A DNA stretch of 64,000 nt from Devosia sp. RR2S18. Its GTDB lineage: Bacteria; Pseudomonadota; Alphaproteobacteria; Rhizobiales; Devosiaceae. Positions 8,293 through 17,321 of the stretch are shown piece by piece; the stretch's first letter is position 1; every line of letters begins with the position of its first letter. A program made the position numbers and the translations under genes. The notes below the pieces were generated by a model. The model was not told the DNA's origin. It saw only the letters and a list, made by a program, of their open reading frames with translations, and did no database searches. The DNA lies in assembly GCF_030177755.1 (NCBI RefSeq), contig NZ_CP126539.1, forward strand, positions 434,001 through 498,000, read 5' to 3'.

Positions 8293-9548
8293 AGCCAGTC
8301 GGGCACGCTGTCGAGTTCGATCAATTCGTCCAGCGATTTGCGCGCGCGAATGACGTGGTAGCGGTCCCCGTCCACCAGCACCTCAGGGATGAGCGCGCGG
8401 GAATTGTAGGTCGAGGCCATCACCGCCCCATATGCGCCGGCGCTCATGACAGCGAGGAGATCGCCTTCCTTGACGCCAGGTATGGTGCGGGCCTTAGCGA
8501 GATAGTCGCCCGTTTCGCAGACGGGGCCAACAATATCGGCCGTGATTGGCGCAAGATTGGAGTGGTTCACCGGCTGGATGTCGTGATGGGCCTCATAGAG
8601 AGTGGGCCGGATCAGATCGTTCATGGCGGCGTCCACGATAACGAAGTTGGTCGCGCCCTCCTTCACATATTCCACCTTCGTGACGAGGATGCCAGCATTG
8701 CCGACGAGCAGGCGGCCGGGTTCGATGACCAGCGAGCACCCAAGCTGCCCGACCTTGTCGCGCACCACCGCGGCATAGGCCTCCGGATGGGGCGGCGCTT
8801 CTTCGTCGAGGCTGTAGGGAATACCGAGCCCACCACCGACATCGACGTGCTCGATCGGATGTCCATCGGCCCGCAGGGTCGTGACCAACTCGGCCATAAG
8901 GCCGAAGGCATTGCCGAAGGGCTCAAGATCGGTGATCTGGCTGCCGATATGCATGTCGACGCCAACCGCCTCGACATTGGGGAGTTCGGCAATGCGGGCA
9001 TAGACTTCGCGCGCCCGGGCATAGGGAATGCCGAACTTGTTCTCGGCCTTGCCCGTTGAAATCTTGGCATGGGTGCGCGCGTCGACGTCCGGGTTGATGC
9101 GGACCGACACGCGCGCGGTTAGGCCCATGTCGGCTGCGATCATGGAGAGGCGCTCGAGCTCTGGTTCGCTCTCGACGTTGAAGCACTTGATGCCGGCCCG
9201 AAGGCCCTCGCGCATTTCGGCGATAGTCTTGGCAACGCCCGAAAAGACGATCATCTCAGGCTTGAAACCCGCGGCCAAGGCGCGCTTCAGCTCGCCGCCC
9301 GACACCACATCAGCGCCGCAGCCTTCCCTCGCCATCAGGGTCAGCACTGCCTGGTTGGAGTTGGCCTTCATTGCGTAGGCCACGAGTGTGGGGATGCCCT
9401 CGAAGGCTTCTTTCACTACGCGAACGTGGCGGCGCAGAGTGGCGCTCGAGTAGACGTAGAACGGGGTTCCCACCACATCGGCCAGGTGATTGAGGTCGAC
9501 GCCCTCGGCAAACAGAGTGGCGTCGCGGTGCTGAAAATGGTGGACCAT
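8289..9548 (-). CDS. lysA: diaminopimelate decarboxylase
   Basis: PLP-dependent last step of lysine synthesis, converting meso-diaminopimelate to L-lysine. The 419-residue product has the PLP lysine K61 in VAYAMKANS, the glycine-rich GGGLGIPY phosphate-binding loop, EPGRLLVGNAG and the C-terminal CETGD active-site cysteine block. The frame is open upstream to 9836, but that extension would run into the next gene. The ATG at 9548 has a GGGG-type ribosome site just ahead and gives the usual N-terminus. It is the last gene of an argH-chaC-lysA minus-strand run and shares its stop with cpdR (CTAG). Confidence 0.94.
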   Translation of the reverse strand: MVHHFQHRDATLFAEGVDLNHLADVVGTPFYVYSSATLRRHVRVVKEAFEGIPTLVAYAMKANSNQAVLTLMAREGCGADVVSGGELKRALAAGFKPEMIVFSGVAKTIAEMREGLRAGIKCFNVESEPELERLSMIAADMGLTARVSVRINPDVDARTHAKISTGKAENKFGIPYARAREVYARIAELPNVEAVGVDMHIGSQITDLEPFGNAFGLMAELVTTLRADGHPIEHVDVGGGLGIPYSLDEEAPPHPEAYAAVVRDKVGQLGCSLVIEPGRLLVGNAGILVTKVEYVKEGATNFVIVDAAMNDLIRPTLYEAHHDIQPVNHSNLAPITADIVGPVCETGDYLAKARTIPGVKEGDLLAVMSAGAYGAVMASTYNSRALIPEVLVDGDRYHVIRARKSLDELIELDSVPDWL

Positions 9549-9642
9549 ATGTGCCCCAATTGTACCGCAGAACGGGGTAATCCTGTTGCGGAAACGTGGT
9601 GGCATTCCTCTACGGCAGGTGGTGCGAAAACGGAAGGCCCGG

Positions 9643-10341
9643 CTAGAGGCCGGTCTCGTATTCCGCCTCGATCCGCTGGGCGACCAGATCCTGCAAGCGC
9701 CAGAGGTGCGGGTCGTGGATCCCCGAGCCTTCGAGGTGCTGGACGGTGGCAAAGAGGTACTCGGCCATGGACCCGCGGGAGCCGACAGCGGTCGCCAGCA
9801 CATCGGCGACCCGCTCCACCGGCAGGCCCGAAACATAGCGGCCGGAATTGCGGTCGATGCAGAAGGTTAGCGCCTTGATAGTGTGGTCGCCGCTCGTTGC
9901 ATTGACCCAGCGCGGGGGGAAGGCGGAAGGGAGCCAGGCCATTTCGCGCTCCAGGAGCTTGACGAGGTTTTCCTGTTCCTGCCCGGGCGGGAGGCGGTAG
10001 AGAATGCCCTTGCAGGCGCCGCCGCGATCGAGGGCCAGCATTAAGCCGGGCTTTTCATCGCTGCCGCGAAAGCGGTTGTTCCAACCGAGGCAAAACTTGC
10101 GGTGCCAGCCGCGCACCAGCCCAGTGCGCATTTCAACAATGTCGCAGCAGGGCTTCCAGATCAGCGAACCATAGGCGAAGAACCAGATTTCGCCAGGCTC
10201 ATCCAGTGCGCCGAGGAGCCGATCGATGGTGGCGAGATGGTCCTCGGGCGTTGCCTCCACCATCCCCTCTGGCGGCGGTGGTAGCGTTTCGGAGATGGTG
10301 GGCGGTTGCACATAGCCGACATGGCGCTCGGTGAGCCGCAT
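9643..10341 (-). CDS. ChaC-type gamma-glutamylcyclotransferase (copy 2)
   Basis: A second ChaC-family protein, 232 residues from ATG 10341. A TTG at 10392 would add 17 residues, and neither start has a clear ribosome site. The FAYGSLIWKP loop and the LEREMAW segment carrying the presumed catalytic Glu are present, and the C-terminal HLEGSGIHDPHLWRLQ-like block is typical. It is longer than the copy at 3284 because of an N-terminal proline-rich extension. It sits between argH and lysA, where Hyphomicrobiales more usually have a small lipoprotein gene (recalled synteny, not checked). It probably degrades glutathione. Confidence 0.85.
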   Translation of the reverse strand: MRLTERHVGYVQPPTISETLPPPPEGMVEATPEDHLATIDRLLGALDEPGEIWFFAYGSLIWKPCCDIVEMRTGLVRGWHRKFCLGWNNRFRGSDEKPGLMLALDRGGACKGILYRLPPGQEQENLVKLLEREMAWLPSAFPPRWVNATSGDHTIKALTFCIDRNSGRYVSGLPVERVADVLATAVGSRGSMAEYLFATVQHLEGSGIHDPHLWRLQDLVAQRIEAEYETGL

Positions 10342-10408
10342 CTGTCGGGTGGTTCTGCGCAAGTTTGGCTCCGCCTGATTGCTGTTGGCCAACGGTGTCG
10401 CGCGAGGC

Positions 10409-11857
10409 TTATTCTACCCCGCCGTCGCCATGGCCGCCGCGCTTCCTCTTGGTAAGCGAGCGAGGCTCGTGGGGTTCCCCGGTCAACTCGGATTTCCAGC
10501 GGGCCGCCTGCGCCAGCACATTGGCCGGCGCGGTGCCGCCATAGCTTTGCCGGGACGCGACCGAAGCCTCCACGGTCAGCACCTTGTGGATGCGGCTGTC
10601 GATCCGATCGTCGATCGATTTGAAGTCCTCGATAGTGAGGCCTTCGAGCCCGCAATTCTTTTGCTCGGCAAGAGCGACTATCTGCCCAGTGATGTGATGG
10701 GCATCGCGGAATGGGATGTTGATCTCGCGCACCAGCCAATCGGCAATGTCCGTTGCCGTCGAAAAGCCAGCCGCAGCGGAAGCCCGCATGCGCTCGCGAT
10801 GCGGGACCATGTCGCCAACCATGCCAGTCATTGCCGCAAGGGAAAGAGAGAGGGCATCGAGGGCGTCGAAAGCAACTTCCTTGTCCTCCTGCATATCCTT
10901 GGAATAGGCGAGGGGCAGGCCCTTCATCACGACAAGGAGGCTGGTGAGCGCGCCCAGGATGCGACCAATTTTAGCGCGAACCAGTTCGGCGGCGTCGGGA
11001 TTGCGCTTCTGCGGCATGATGGACGAGCCGGTAGTGAACTTGTCGCTCAGCCGGACAAAGCCGAACTGGGCAGATGACCAGATCACCATTTCTTCGGCGA
11101 AGCGGGACAGGTGCATGGCGCAGATCGAGGCCGCGGCGAGGGTCTCGAGAATGAAGTCCCGGTCCGATACGGCATCGAGCGAATTGGCAGTGGGACGGTC
11201 AAATCCAAGCTGTTCGGCCGTCATCTGCCGGTCGATCGGATAGGGCGTCCCAGCCAGGGCGGCAGAACCGAGCGGGCTTTCGTTGAGGCGCTTTCTGCCA
11301 TCGAGCAGGCGACCGGCGTCGCGGCCCAGCATCTCCACGTAGGCCAGCAGATGATGACCAAACGTCACCGGTTGGGCGTTCTGCAGGTGGGTGAAGCCCG
11401 GCATGATGGTCTCGGCTTCTTGCTCGGCCCTGTTGACGAGCGAGAGCTGCAGGGTGCGGATCTGTGCGACCAGCGTGTCGATGCTGTCGCGCACGTAGAG
11501 CTTAAAATCGGTGGCGACCTGATCGTTACGCGACCGCGCCGTATGGAGGCGGCCGGCCGCGTCGCCGATCTTCTCGCGCAGCCGTGACTCCACGTTCATA
11601 TGGATGTCCTCGAGCGCGCGCGAGAAGGTGAAGCTGCCGCCCTCGATTTCCTCCAGCACCTCGGCTAGACCAGCGATGATGCTGTCCCGATCCTGCTGCG
11701 TCAGAATGCCCGTCTCGGCGAGCATTGTCGCATGGGCGATCGATCCGGCAATATCCTGGCGGAAGAGGCGCTGGTCGAAGCCGATCGAGGCGTTGATTTC
11801 TTCCATGATGGCGTCCGGGCCGCTTGCGAACCGTCCGCCCCACATTTTGTTGCTCAT
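10409..11857 (-). CDS. argH: argininosuccinate lyase
   Basis: Last step of arginine synthesis, splitting argininosuccinate into arginine and fumarate. The product is 482 residues of the fumarase/aspartase superfamily with the signature [11 protein letters not shown] and the upstream HTARSRNDQ and TGFTHLQ-type blocks. The start is the ATG at 11857 ([10 protein letters not shown]), although the frame stays open further upstream into tlpA. The divergent tlpA start is only 21 bases away, so the two promoters must lie inside coding sequence or overlap. The C-terminus carries a short basic tail. Confidence 0.94.
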   Translation of the reverse strand: MSNKMWGGRFASGPDAIMEEINASIGFDQRLFRQDIAGSIAHATMLAETGILTQQDRDSIIAGLAEVLEEIEGGSFTFSRALEDIHMNVESRLREKIGDAAGRLHTARSRNDQVATDFKLYVRDSIDTLVAQIRTLQLSLVNRAEQEAETIMPGFTHLQNAQPVTFGHHLLAYVEMLGRDAGRLLDGRKRLNESPLGSAALAGTPYPIDRQMTAEQLGFDRPTANSLDAVSDRDFILETLAAASICAMHLSRFAEEMVIWSSAQFGFVRLSDKFTTGSSIMPQKRNPDAAELVRAKIGRILGALTSLLVVMKGLPLAYSKDMQEDKEVAFDALDALSLSLAAMTGMVGDMVPHRERMRASAAAGFSTATDIADWLVREINIPFRDAHHITGQIVALAEQKNCGLEGLTIEDFKSIDDRIDSRIHKVLTVEASVASRQSYGGTAPANVLAQAARWKSELTGEPHEPRSLTKRKRGGHGDGGVE

Positions 11858-11878
11858 CGACTTTCCCCGGAGACTTCT

Positions 11879-12541
11879 ATGACCGACACGCATGCGCCCC
11901 GCCCCGGAGCCTCGCGCCAGTTCCGGCTGCTGATTGTCCTGGGGCTTATTGGAGTGGCGGTAGCTATAACGGCGTGGTTCTGGCTGGGCAATGCCGGGCA
12001 GGCCAATGAATGTCCGGTGCAGGCCGAGGACGGACAGGCGATCGATGCGGCGGCGACGGGCGAGCTGGCGGCGCTGATGGGCACGGGCGAGGGGCGGGGG
12101 TACTCGACGCTCGCCTTCAAGGACGTCGGTGGTACCGACATGACCATTGCCGATTTCAAGGGCAAGGCGCTGCTGGTCAATTTCTGGGCCAGCTGGTGTG
12201 TTCCCTGTCGCGAGGAGATGCCAGCGCTCGATGCGGTGGCTGCCAAGTACAACTCCGATCGCTTCATGGTGCTGCCCATCAATCTCGACATCGGCGAGAG
12301 TGGCCTCGAAAAGGCGCAGGACTTTCTCGACGAAGGACAGTTCGCTCATCTGCCGCTCTACGCTGACAACAGCTTTGCCGCGTTCGAACGCTTAAAGCAG
12401 CAGGCGGTGGCGGTCGGGCTGCCGGTCACCCTGGTCCTCGACGAAGACGGCTGCGAACTTGGGGTGCTGCAGGGGCCAGCCGAATGGCATACGCCCGATG
12501 GTGAGGCCGTGGTGGAGAAGCTGCTGGAACTCGGTGCCTAG
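11879..12541 (+). CDS. tlpA: thiol:disulfide interchange protein TlpA
   Basis: A membrane-anchored periplasmic thioredoxin that keeps cysteines reduced for cytochrome oxidase metal-site assembly in rhizobia. The 220-residue protein has one N-terminal anchor (about 16-37), a Cys at 44, and a thioredoxin fold with the active site WCVPC (107-110) and a cis-Pro in GLPVT. The start at ATG 11879 gives the anchor at the proper place. Divergence from argH is a recurring arrangement in this order. The TAG stop is shared with a small convergent gene by CTAG at 12538-12541. Confidence 0.9.
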   Translation: MTDTHAPRPGASRQFRLLIVLGLIGVAVAITAWFWLGNAGQANECPVQAEDGQAIDAAATGELAALMGTGEGRGYSTLAFKDVGGTDMTIADFKGKALLVNFWASWCVPCREEMPALDAVAAKYNSDRFMVLPINLDIGESGLEKAQDFLDEGQFAHLPLYADNSFAAFERLKQQAVAVGLPVTLVLDEDGCELGVLQGPAEWHTPDGEAVVEKLLELGA

Positions 12542-12759
12542 ATCAGGCGGTCGACCGCGGCGCCGCTATCCACCAAAGGCGGTTCCGCCTCCCCATTGGG
12601 GCTGAGCAGCGCCGCGTGGTGCTGCTGGTCGTTGGCTTCGGTCTGCAATCGCAGGCGTAGTTCTGCGACCTTGGCGAGGTGCGCCCCTGCAGGCGTACCA
12701 CTTTCGTGGGCGATGCGGTTGATCATGACGGCTGGGGAGATGGCGACCGGGTTTCCCAT
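12538..12759 (-). CDS. small hypothetical protein, 73 aa
   Basis: ATG at 12759. The product has no membrane helix and no family I recognise. It is polar with a helical middle section (about 25-45) and an acidic-proline tail. It lies 18 bases downstream of the YjfB-like small gene and shares its stop with tlpA (CTAG), so it is probably the second gene of a two-gene unit. Confidence 0.6.
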   Translation of the reverse strand: MGNPVAISPAVMINRIAHESGTPAGAHLAKVAELRLRLQTEANDQQHHAALLSPNGEAEPPLVDSGAAVDRLI

Positions 12760-12777
12760 GCGCTCCTTTCCGCCGCT

Positions 12778-12960
12778 CTAGGCCAGCTTGTCGAACTTGG
12801 TGCCCTGACCCGGAGGCGGCGCAGCAAGCGCCGTTTGCATCAGGGTTTCCAGAAGGTCGGTCTGCATCTCGTGAGCCTTCTTGAACACGGCAATGTTCAC
12901 GGCGTTCTGCGTCGCCGTGTTCTTGGTCGCGACGATCTGCGTGGCGAGATCGGTGTTCAC
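12778..12960 (-). CDS. small YjfB-like (putative motility) protein
   Basis: A 60-residue product starting at GTG 12960. The pattern of a helical N-terminus (KNTATQNAVNIAVFKKAHEMQ) followed by a second amphipathic helix and a short glycine/proline tail resembles the YjfB family of small putative motility proteins. This is a tentative call from pattern alone. It lies 77 bases downstream of the cobalamin adenosyltransferase gene on the same strand and leads the 73-aa gene. Confidence 0.55.
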   Translation of the reverse strand: MNTDLATQIVATKNTATQNAVNIAVFKKAHEMQTDLLETLMQTALAAPPPGQGTKFDKLA

Positions 12961-13037
12961 TGGGCGTCCAGACCTGTTGTTCTGTTGGTAAGGTTATGCC
13001 TTCGGAGTAAACAAAGTCTTGGTGCAGCCGTAGCAGT

Positions 13038-13643
13038 TTAGCTGGTGCTGCCATCCTTTTTGAGGTCACCGTAATTGCCCGGAACCCAGGTGACGTCCCC
13101 CTGCCCATTGCCGTTGGCAACGCGGGAGAGCACGAAGAGGAGGTCCGAGAGGCGATTGAGGTAGCGGATCGCCTCGGGGCTGGTGTCCGGCTCGGCGCTG
13201 GAGAGTTCAACCACCAGCCGCTCGGCGCGGCGGGTTACGGTGCGCGCCAAATGCAGCGCTGCCGAAAGCGGATTGCCCCCTGGCAGCACGAAGCTTTTGA
13301 GCGGCTCGAGTTCGGCATTGAAGCGGTCGATCTGCGCTTCAAGGAAAGCGGTCTGGACCGGTCGCACCCGCAGCGTGGGGAATTGTGCGTCGGTATCGTC
13401 TTCACCCGGTGTGGCCAGGTCGGAGCCGACATCGAAAAGATCGTTCTGTACGCGACCCAAGAGGGCTTCGATCTCGGGCAATTCAGCAGCCTGCAGGCGG
13501 GCCAGTCCGACGGTGGCATTGGCCTCGTCCACAGTGCCATAGGCTTCGATCCGCAGATTGTATTTGGGCCGACGCGGTCCCCGCACGAGGCCTGTCGTGC
13601 CGTCGTCGCCGGTCTTGGTATAAATGCGGTTGAGCTTGACCAT
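13038..13643 (-). CDS. ATP:cob(I)alamin adenosyltransferase, PduO type
   Basis: Transfers the adenosyl group of ATP to cob(I)alamin to make coenzyme B12. The 201-residue product begins with the PduO-type ATP-binding N-terminus (YTKTGDDGTTGL, about 8-19) and contains the conserved RRAERL block and a NRLSDLLFVLSR helix. It starts at ATG 13643, three bases after the stop of the upstream twin-transmembrane gene. Together with cobS-cobT at 45-48 kb it indicates an aerobic-type cobalamin economy. Confidence 0.9.
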   Translation of the reverse strand: MVKLNRIYTKTGDDGTTGLVRGPRRPKYNLRIEAYGTVDEANATVGLARLQAAELPEIEALLGRVQNDLFDVGSDLATPGEDDTDAQFPTLRVRPVQTAFLEAQIDRFNAELEPLKSFVLPGGNPLSAALHLARTVTRRAERLVVELSSAEPDTSPEAIRYLNRLSDLLFVLSRVANGNGQGDVTWVPGNYGDLKKDGSTS

Positions 13644-13646
13644 CGC

Positions 13647-13847
13647 TTAGGCTCCTGCGCCACCAAAGAAGAAGAGGGCCGCCAAGAGCAGCGCCAGCGC
13701 CACGGCCTGCCCGATCACCCGCAGACGCATCAAGCGCTGGCTGGTGTTGCCAGGCCCGCCCTTGATCATGTTCCACAGGCCCAGGCCGAGCACAACGACA
13801 ACAAAAAGCAGAACGGCGGCAATGGCGAGATTGAGAAGGGTTTCCAT
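13647..13847 (-). CDS. twin-transmembrane protein (HIG1-like)
   Basis: A 66-residue protein with two hydrophobic helices (about 5-25 and 43-62) joined by a short basic loop (MIKGGPGNTSQRLMRLRV). This matches the twin-transmembrane/HIG1-type small membrane proteins often next to the adenosyltransferase in this order. HIG1 relatives associate with respiratory complexes, but whether this one does is unknown. Start ATG 13847. Spacing of 3 bases to the next gene implies co-transcription. Confidence 0.78.
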   Translation of the reverse strand: METLLNLAIAAVLLFVVVVLGLGLWNMIKGGPGNTSQRLMRLRVIGQAVALALLLAALFFFGGAGA

Positions 13848-13862
13848 GAGATCCTGTCGCAG

Positions 13863-14762
13863 CTAGCGGTGTTCACCGCCTATATACGCGGCCAGCCCCT
13901 CGGCCAGTGCATCATAGATCGCACGAATTCTGTGGGAGGTGAACAGTTCCCGGTGTGTCGTAAGCCACACGGGCAGTGGCGGGATGGAGAGATCGAGGGG
14001 CAGGACCACCATGCCAAACGTCCCGTGCACCAATGCTTCTTGGGCAAAGCCGATGCCCAAGCTTGCCTTAAGCAACTCCCAGAGGTGCGGCTGATCGTCC
14101 GAGCGGAGGACGAAATTGTCGCGGGTGAGCGGAAAGCCGATGGCGCGTGAATGCTGCACGATGAGGTCGGATCGATCAAAGCCAATGAGATCGTGCTGGT
14201 AGAGATCCTCGATCTTTTGAGGCGCGCCGCGTCGGTCGAGATAATGTTGGTGGGCGCAGGCGATGATGGCCAGCTCGCCGAGCTTGCGCGTCACCAATTC
14301 CAGTTGCGTGGGCCGGAACATGCGAATGGCGATGTCGGCTTCCCGCAGCAGCAGGTTCTCGGCGGAGTCGGAGGGTACCAGTTCCAGCGCGATAGCGGGG
14401 TAGCGCTCGCGAATGGGTCCGAGCAGGCCCGGCAGCACATAGTTGGAAATGATGGCGCTGGCAGTGATCCGGACCGTGCCGCCATATTCGGCTTGAGCGC
14501 CTTCGGCCAGGATTGCGGCTTCTGCCAGCGCAGCCTGCGCTGTGCTCACCGGCTCGAACAAGCGCAGGGCGGCGCCGTTCGGCTTGAGGCCCGATAACGT
14601 GCGCTCAAAGAGCGTCAGCCCCAGATCGGCTTCGAGGGCTTCTATATGCCGGCCGACCGTTGGCTGGCTGATGCCCAGCTCGCGGGCGGCCGCTGACAGG
14701 GAGCCATAAGCGACGACCGCCGCGAAGCTGCGCCACAACGCCCAGTCCGGCTCTCTATTCAT
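13863..14762 (-). CDS. LysR-family transcriptional regulator
   Basis: A 299-residue LysR-type regulator. The winged HTH occupies about residues 5-65 (GSLSAAARELGISQPTVGRHIEALE), followed by the substrate-binding domain. It is divergent from the epimerase-like gene at 14850, the classical arrangement for LysR control of a neighbour, so that gene is the likely target. The 87-base divergent region contains a 5-bp inverted repeat, ATTCA-tttt-TGAAT, across the LysR start at 14757-14770. The effector is unknown. Confidence 0.9.
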   Translation of the reverse strand: MNREPDWALWRSFAAVVAYGSLSAAARELGISQPTVGRHIEALEADLGLTLFERTLSGLKPNGAALRLFEPVSTAQAALAEAAILAEGAQAEYGGTVRITASAIISNYVLPGLLGPIRERYPAIALELVPSDSAENLLLREADIAIRMFRPTQLELVTRKLGELAIIACAHQHYLDRRGAPQKIEDLYQHDLIGFDRSDLIVQHSRAIGFPLTRDNFVLRSDDQPHLWELLKASLGIGFAQEALVHGTFGMVVLPLDLSIPPLPVWLTTHRELFTSHRIRAIYDALAEGLAAYIGGEHR

Positions 14763-14849
14763 TTTTGAATGACCGCTCTATCGAGTTGGTAGATGTTGCC
14801 ACGCAACTGAATACCGCATGCTGCCCATCATCAGCAATGGAGCACAGCA

Positions 14850-15794
14850 ATGGGCAAAGGCAAGGTCACGGTTCTCGGCATCAATGGGCATATCGGCCAT
14901 CATGCGGCATCTGCCTTTCATGCCGCAGGTTTTGCCGTCACTGGATTTGGCCGCAGCAATCGACAGCCGGTTCCCGCCATTGCCTTTCGGCAAGGCGATG
15001 CCGGCAGCCTCGATGATCTGCGGACAGCTGTTGACGATGCCGACATCGTCGTCAATGCACTCAATCTGCCTTATGACCAATGGGACAAGGGGCGGGCGGA
15101 GGCGCAACTGGCGCGTGTGATCGCCGCCATGGGGACGAGCGGCAAGACGCTGATCTTTCCCGGCAACATCTACAACTATGCGGCGACAGACCGCCGGATC
15201 TCGCCCGCGACCCCGCAGCGGCCCCAAACCCCACGCGGCGCGATCCGGGTGCGGCAGGAGGACATGCTGGAGAAAGCGGCGCGAGAATGTCGCTTCCAGA
15301 TCATCGTCATTCGTGCGGGTGATTTCTTTGGGCCCGAGAGCACGGGTGACTGGTTCGACCAAGCCATCTTGCTCGAGGCGCGCAAGGGCAAGGTCAACTG
15401 CATGGGCGACCCCGATGTGGGCCATGCCTGGGCCTATCTGCCCGATCTCGCGCGATCCTTTGTTGCCGTGGCGGAGCAGCGGAGCGAATTGGGGTCCTTC
15501 GAGCGCTTCCACTTCGGCGGCCATTACGTAACGCATGGACAGCTGACTGCCGCCATCCAGGCTGCCGCGCCGGGCCCCCTCAAGGAAGCGGCGTTGCCCT
15601 GGATCATCCTTCACGCCATGGGCATCACCAATGGCGTGATGCGGGAGGTGGTCAAGATGCGCTACCTCTGGAACAATCCCATGCAATTGGTTGATCCGCG
15701 GCTCGATGCGTTGCTGGGTTTTGACTTCGGCACTTCGTTCGAAGAGGCAATCGCAGCGACAGTGCGGCCCTTCTTCGACAAGGCAGCGGCCTAG
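14850..15794 (+). CDS. NAD(P)-binding epimerase/reductase-like protein
   Basis: An extended SDR-type protein of 314 residues with the nucleotide motif GINGHIG at 10-16. No clear YxxxK catalytic pair is visible. PGNIYNYAA at about 108-116 occupies the strand where the atypical SDRs (NmrA-like or sugar epimerase-like) bind substrate. It is probably a redox-inactive or non-canonical member. The LysR gene is divergent and probably controls it. The TAG stop overlaps gluQ by CTAG at 15791-15794. The substrate is not inferable. Confidence 0.8.
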   Translation: MGKGKVTVLGINGHIGHHAASAFHAAGFAVTGFGRSNRQPVPAIAFRQGDAGSLDDLRTAVDDADIVVNALNLPYDQWDKGRAEAQLARVIAAMGTSGKTLIFPGNIYNYAATDRRISPATPQRPQTPRGAIRVRQEDMLEKAARECRFQIIVIRAGDFFGPESTGDWFDQAILLEARKGKVNCMGDPDVGHAWAYLPDLARSFVAVAEQRSELGSFERFHFGGHYVTHGQLTAAIQAAAPGPLKEAALPWIILHAMGITNGVMREVVKMRYLWNNPMQLVDPRLDALLGFDFGTSFEEAIAATVRPFFDKAAA

Positions 15795-16648
15795 AAACCG
15801 AGCTCCCGCCGCACATCGTCGGGCGTCCACCCGGAGGCCCGCAAATCGGCGAGGCTCGGAGAGCCTTTGGACTTACTGAGCTTGCGACCTTCTCCATCGA
15901 GGATCAAGCGATGGAAGTGATAGCGGGGAGAGGGCAGGCCGAGCAGCATCTGGAGCAGCACGTGGATGTCGGTGGCGGCCTCCATGTCGCGGCCGCGCGT
16001 CACATGGGTGATGGCTTGGTCGGCATCGTCGACAACCACGCTCAGATGATAGCTCGTGGGCGTGCCTTTGCGCTGCAGCACCACATCGCCCCAGCGCTCG
16101 GGCCGGGCATAGCGGATCTGCGGGCGGTCGGTGATAAGCGGGCCCACGACGGTGAAGGTCAGCATGCCGGTGCGGGCGAGGGCCTCTTCTGTATTGAGCC
16201 GGAACTGCACCGGATCGCCCCGCCCGAGGCGGTCGATCTGCTCGGTTGTACTCAAATGCTTACAAGTGCCGGGGTAGAGGGGTGCCCCATCGGGGTCGGT
16301 CTGGGTCGCCTGGGCTGCGATCTCCGCCCGCGAGCAGAAGCAGGGATAAAGCAGATCCCGATTGCGCAGCCGGTCGCCGGCTTCAACATAGAGATCGAAC
16401 CGCTTCGATTGCACCAGCACCGGCTCGGGCCAGTCGAGCCCCAGCCAGTGGAGGTCCTCCATGATGGCAGCGGTAAATTCGGGTTTACAGCGCTCGACAT
16501 CGACGTCTTCGATCCGCAAAAGCGCGGTGCCGCCGAGTTGGCTGGCACAGCGCCAGGTGTGGAGCGCCGAATAGGCGTGGCCCAGATGGAGCCGGCCATT
16601 GGGACTGGGTGCAAAGCGGAGCAGCGGGTTGGGCGAGATCTTGGACAC
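15791..16648 (-). CDS. gluQ: glutamyl-Q tRNA(Asp) synthetase
   Basis: A truncated GluRS paralogue that attaches glutamate to queuosine in tRNA(Asp). The 285-residue protein has the HIGH-type motif HLGH at about 21-24, a zinc-binding CFC...C block near 105-127 and KLSKS near 253. It lacks the anticodon-binding domain, as expected for this short family. The start is a GTG at 16648 just before the conserved RFAPSPNG. It overlaps the start of the divergent AlkA-like gene by about 20 bases. The queuosine-precursor transporter at 48.9 kb is functionally related. Confidence 0.9.
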   Translation of the reverse strand: MSKISPNPLLRFAPSPNGRLHLGHAYSALHTWRCASQLGGTALLRIEDVDVERCKPEFTAAIMEDLHWLGLDWPEPVLVQSKRFDLYVEAGDRLRNRDLLYPCFCSRAEIAAQATQTDPDGAPLYPGTCKHLSTTEQIDRLGRGDPVQFRLNTEEALARTGMLTFTVVGPLITDRPQIRYARPERWGDVVLQRKGTPTSYHLSVVVDDADQAITHVTRGRDMEAATDIHVLLQMLLGLPSPRYHFHRLILDGEGRKLSKSKGSPSLADLRASGWTPDDVRRELGF

Positions 16649-17321
16649 GGGCGAAGTCTATCGCAGACAAGCGGCGGCGTCACCACGGCTCGACAGCGCC
16701 GAACTGGTCCAGGCCCATATCGAATGCCTCGTCCTGCTGGATCCGCGTCTTGCCCGGGTGCGCGACATTGCCGGCGCGGTGCCGCCGCGGCTGACGCCGC
16801 CGGGCTTTCCCGGCATCGTCAAGGTGATCTGCGGGCAGCAGGTGTCGGTGGCGAGCGCCGCCGCCATTTGGGGGCGCTTCGAGCAATTACCAGGCGCCCT
16901 CGACCCGGGGACCTTCCTGAGCCTCAGCGAAGAGCAGGTGCGCGGCGCTGGCTTCTCCTCAGGCAAGTTCCGGACGGCACGGGCGCTTGCTGAAGCGATG
17001 GTGGACGGGCTCCTTGATTTCGAGCACGTCGAGAGCCTGCCGGCCGAGGAGGCCATCCGCGCGCTGACCGCGCACAAGGGGATTGGCCCCTGGACCGCCG
17101 AGGTCTACCTCATGTTCTGCGCCCAGCACCCTGATGTCTTCCCGGCGGGAGACCTGGCGCTCCTCAAGGCTGTGCAGCATGGGCTCGGCCTTGACGCTCG
17201 GCCCTCGATCAAAGACATGATCGGGATCGCCAGCGCCTGGGCGCCGCATCGATCGGCTGCGGCCCTCCTGTTCTGGCGCTATTTCGCCGTGCTCCGCGAC
17301 CGGGAAGGAATATTGTTGTGA
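16629..17321 (+). CDS. DNA-3-methyladenine glycosylase II (AlkA-like)
   Basis: A base-excision repair glycosylase of the HhH-GPD superfamily that removes alkylated purines. The hairpin-helix-hairpin reads HKGIGPWTAEVYL and the catalytic aspartate is in PAGDLAL. There is no FeS cluster loop. The start is uncertain: TTG at 16629 has GGAG seven bases upstream, while TTG at 16599 or 16641 is possible. All overlap or abut the gluQ start. It is coupled to the following esterase by a 4-base overlap (GTGA). Length about 230 residues, normal for bacterial members lacking the Ada part. Confidence 0.85.
   Translation: MGEILDTGEVYRRQAAASPRLDSAELVQAHIECLVLLDPRLARVRDIAGAVPPRLTPPGFPGIVKVICGQQVSVASAAAIWGRFEQLPGALDPGTFLSLSEEQVRGAGFSSGKFRTARALAEAMVDGLLDFEHVESLPAEEAIRALTAHKGIGPWTAEVYLMFCAQHPDVFPAGDLALLKAVQHGLGLDARPSIKDMIGIASAWAPHRSAAALLFWRYFAVLRDREGILL

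Noticed and set aside
8289..9836. Extended lysA start at 9836
   Set aside because: The extra N-terminal residues are unlike LysA and overlap the ChaC gene. The ATG at 9548 has a ribosome site and the standard N-terminus.
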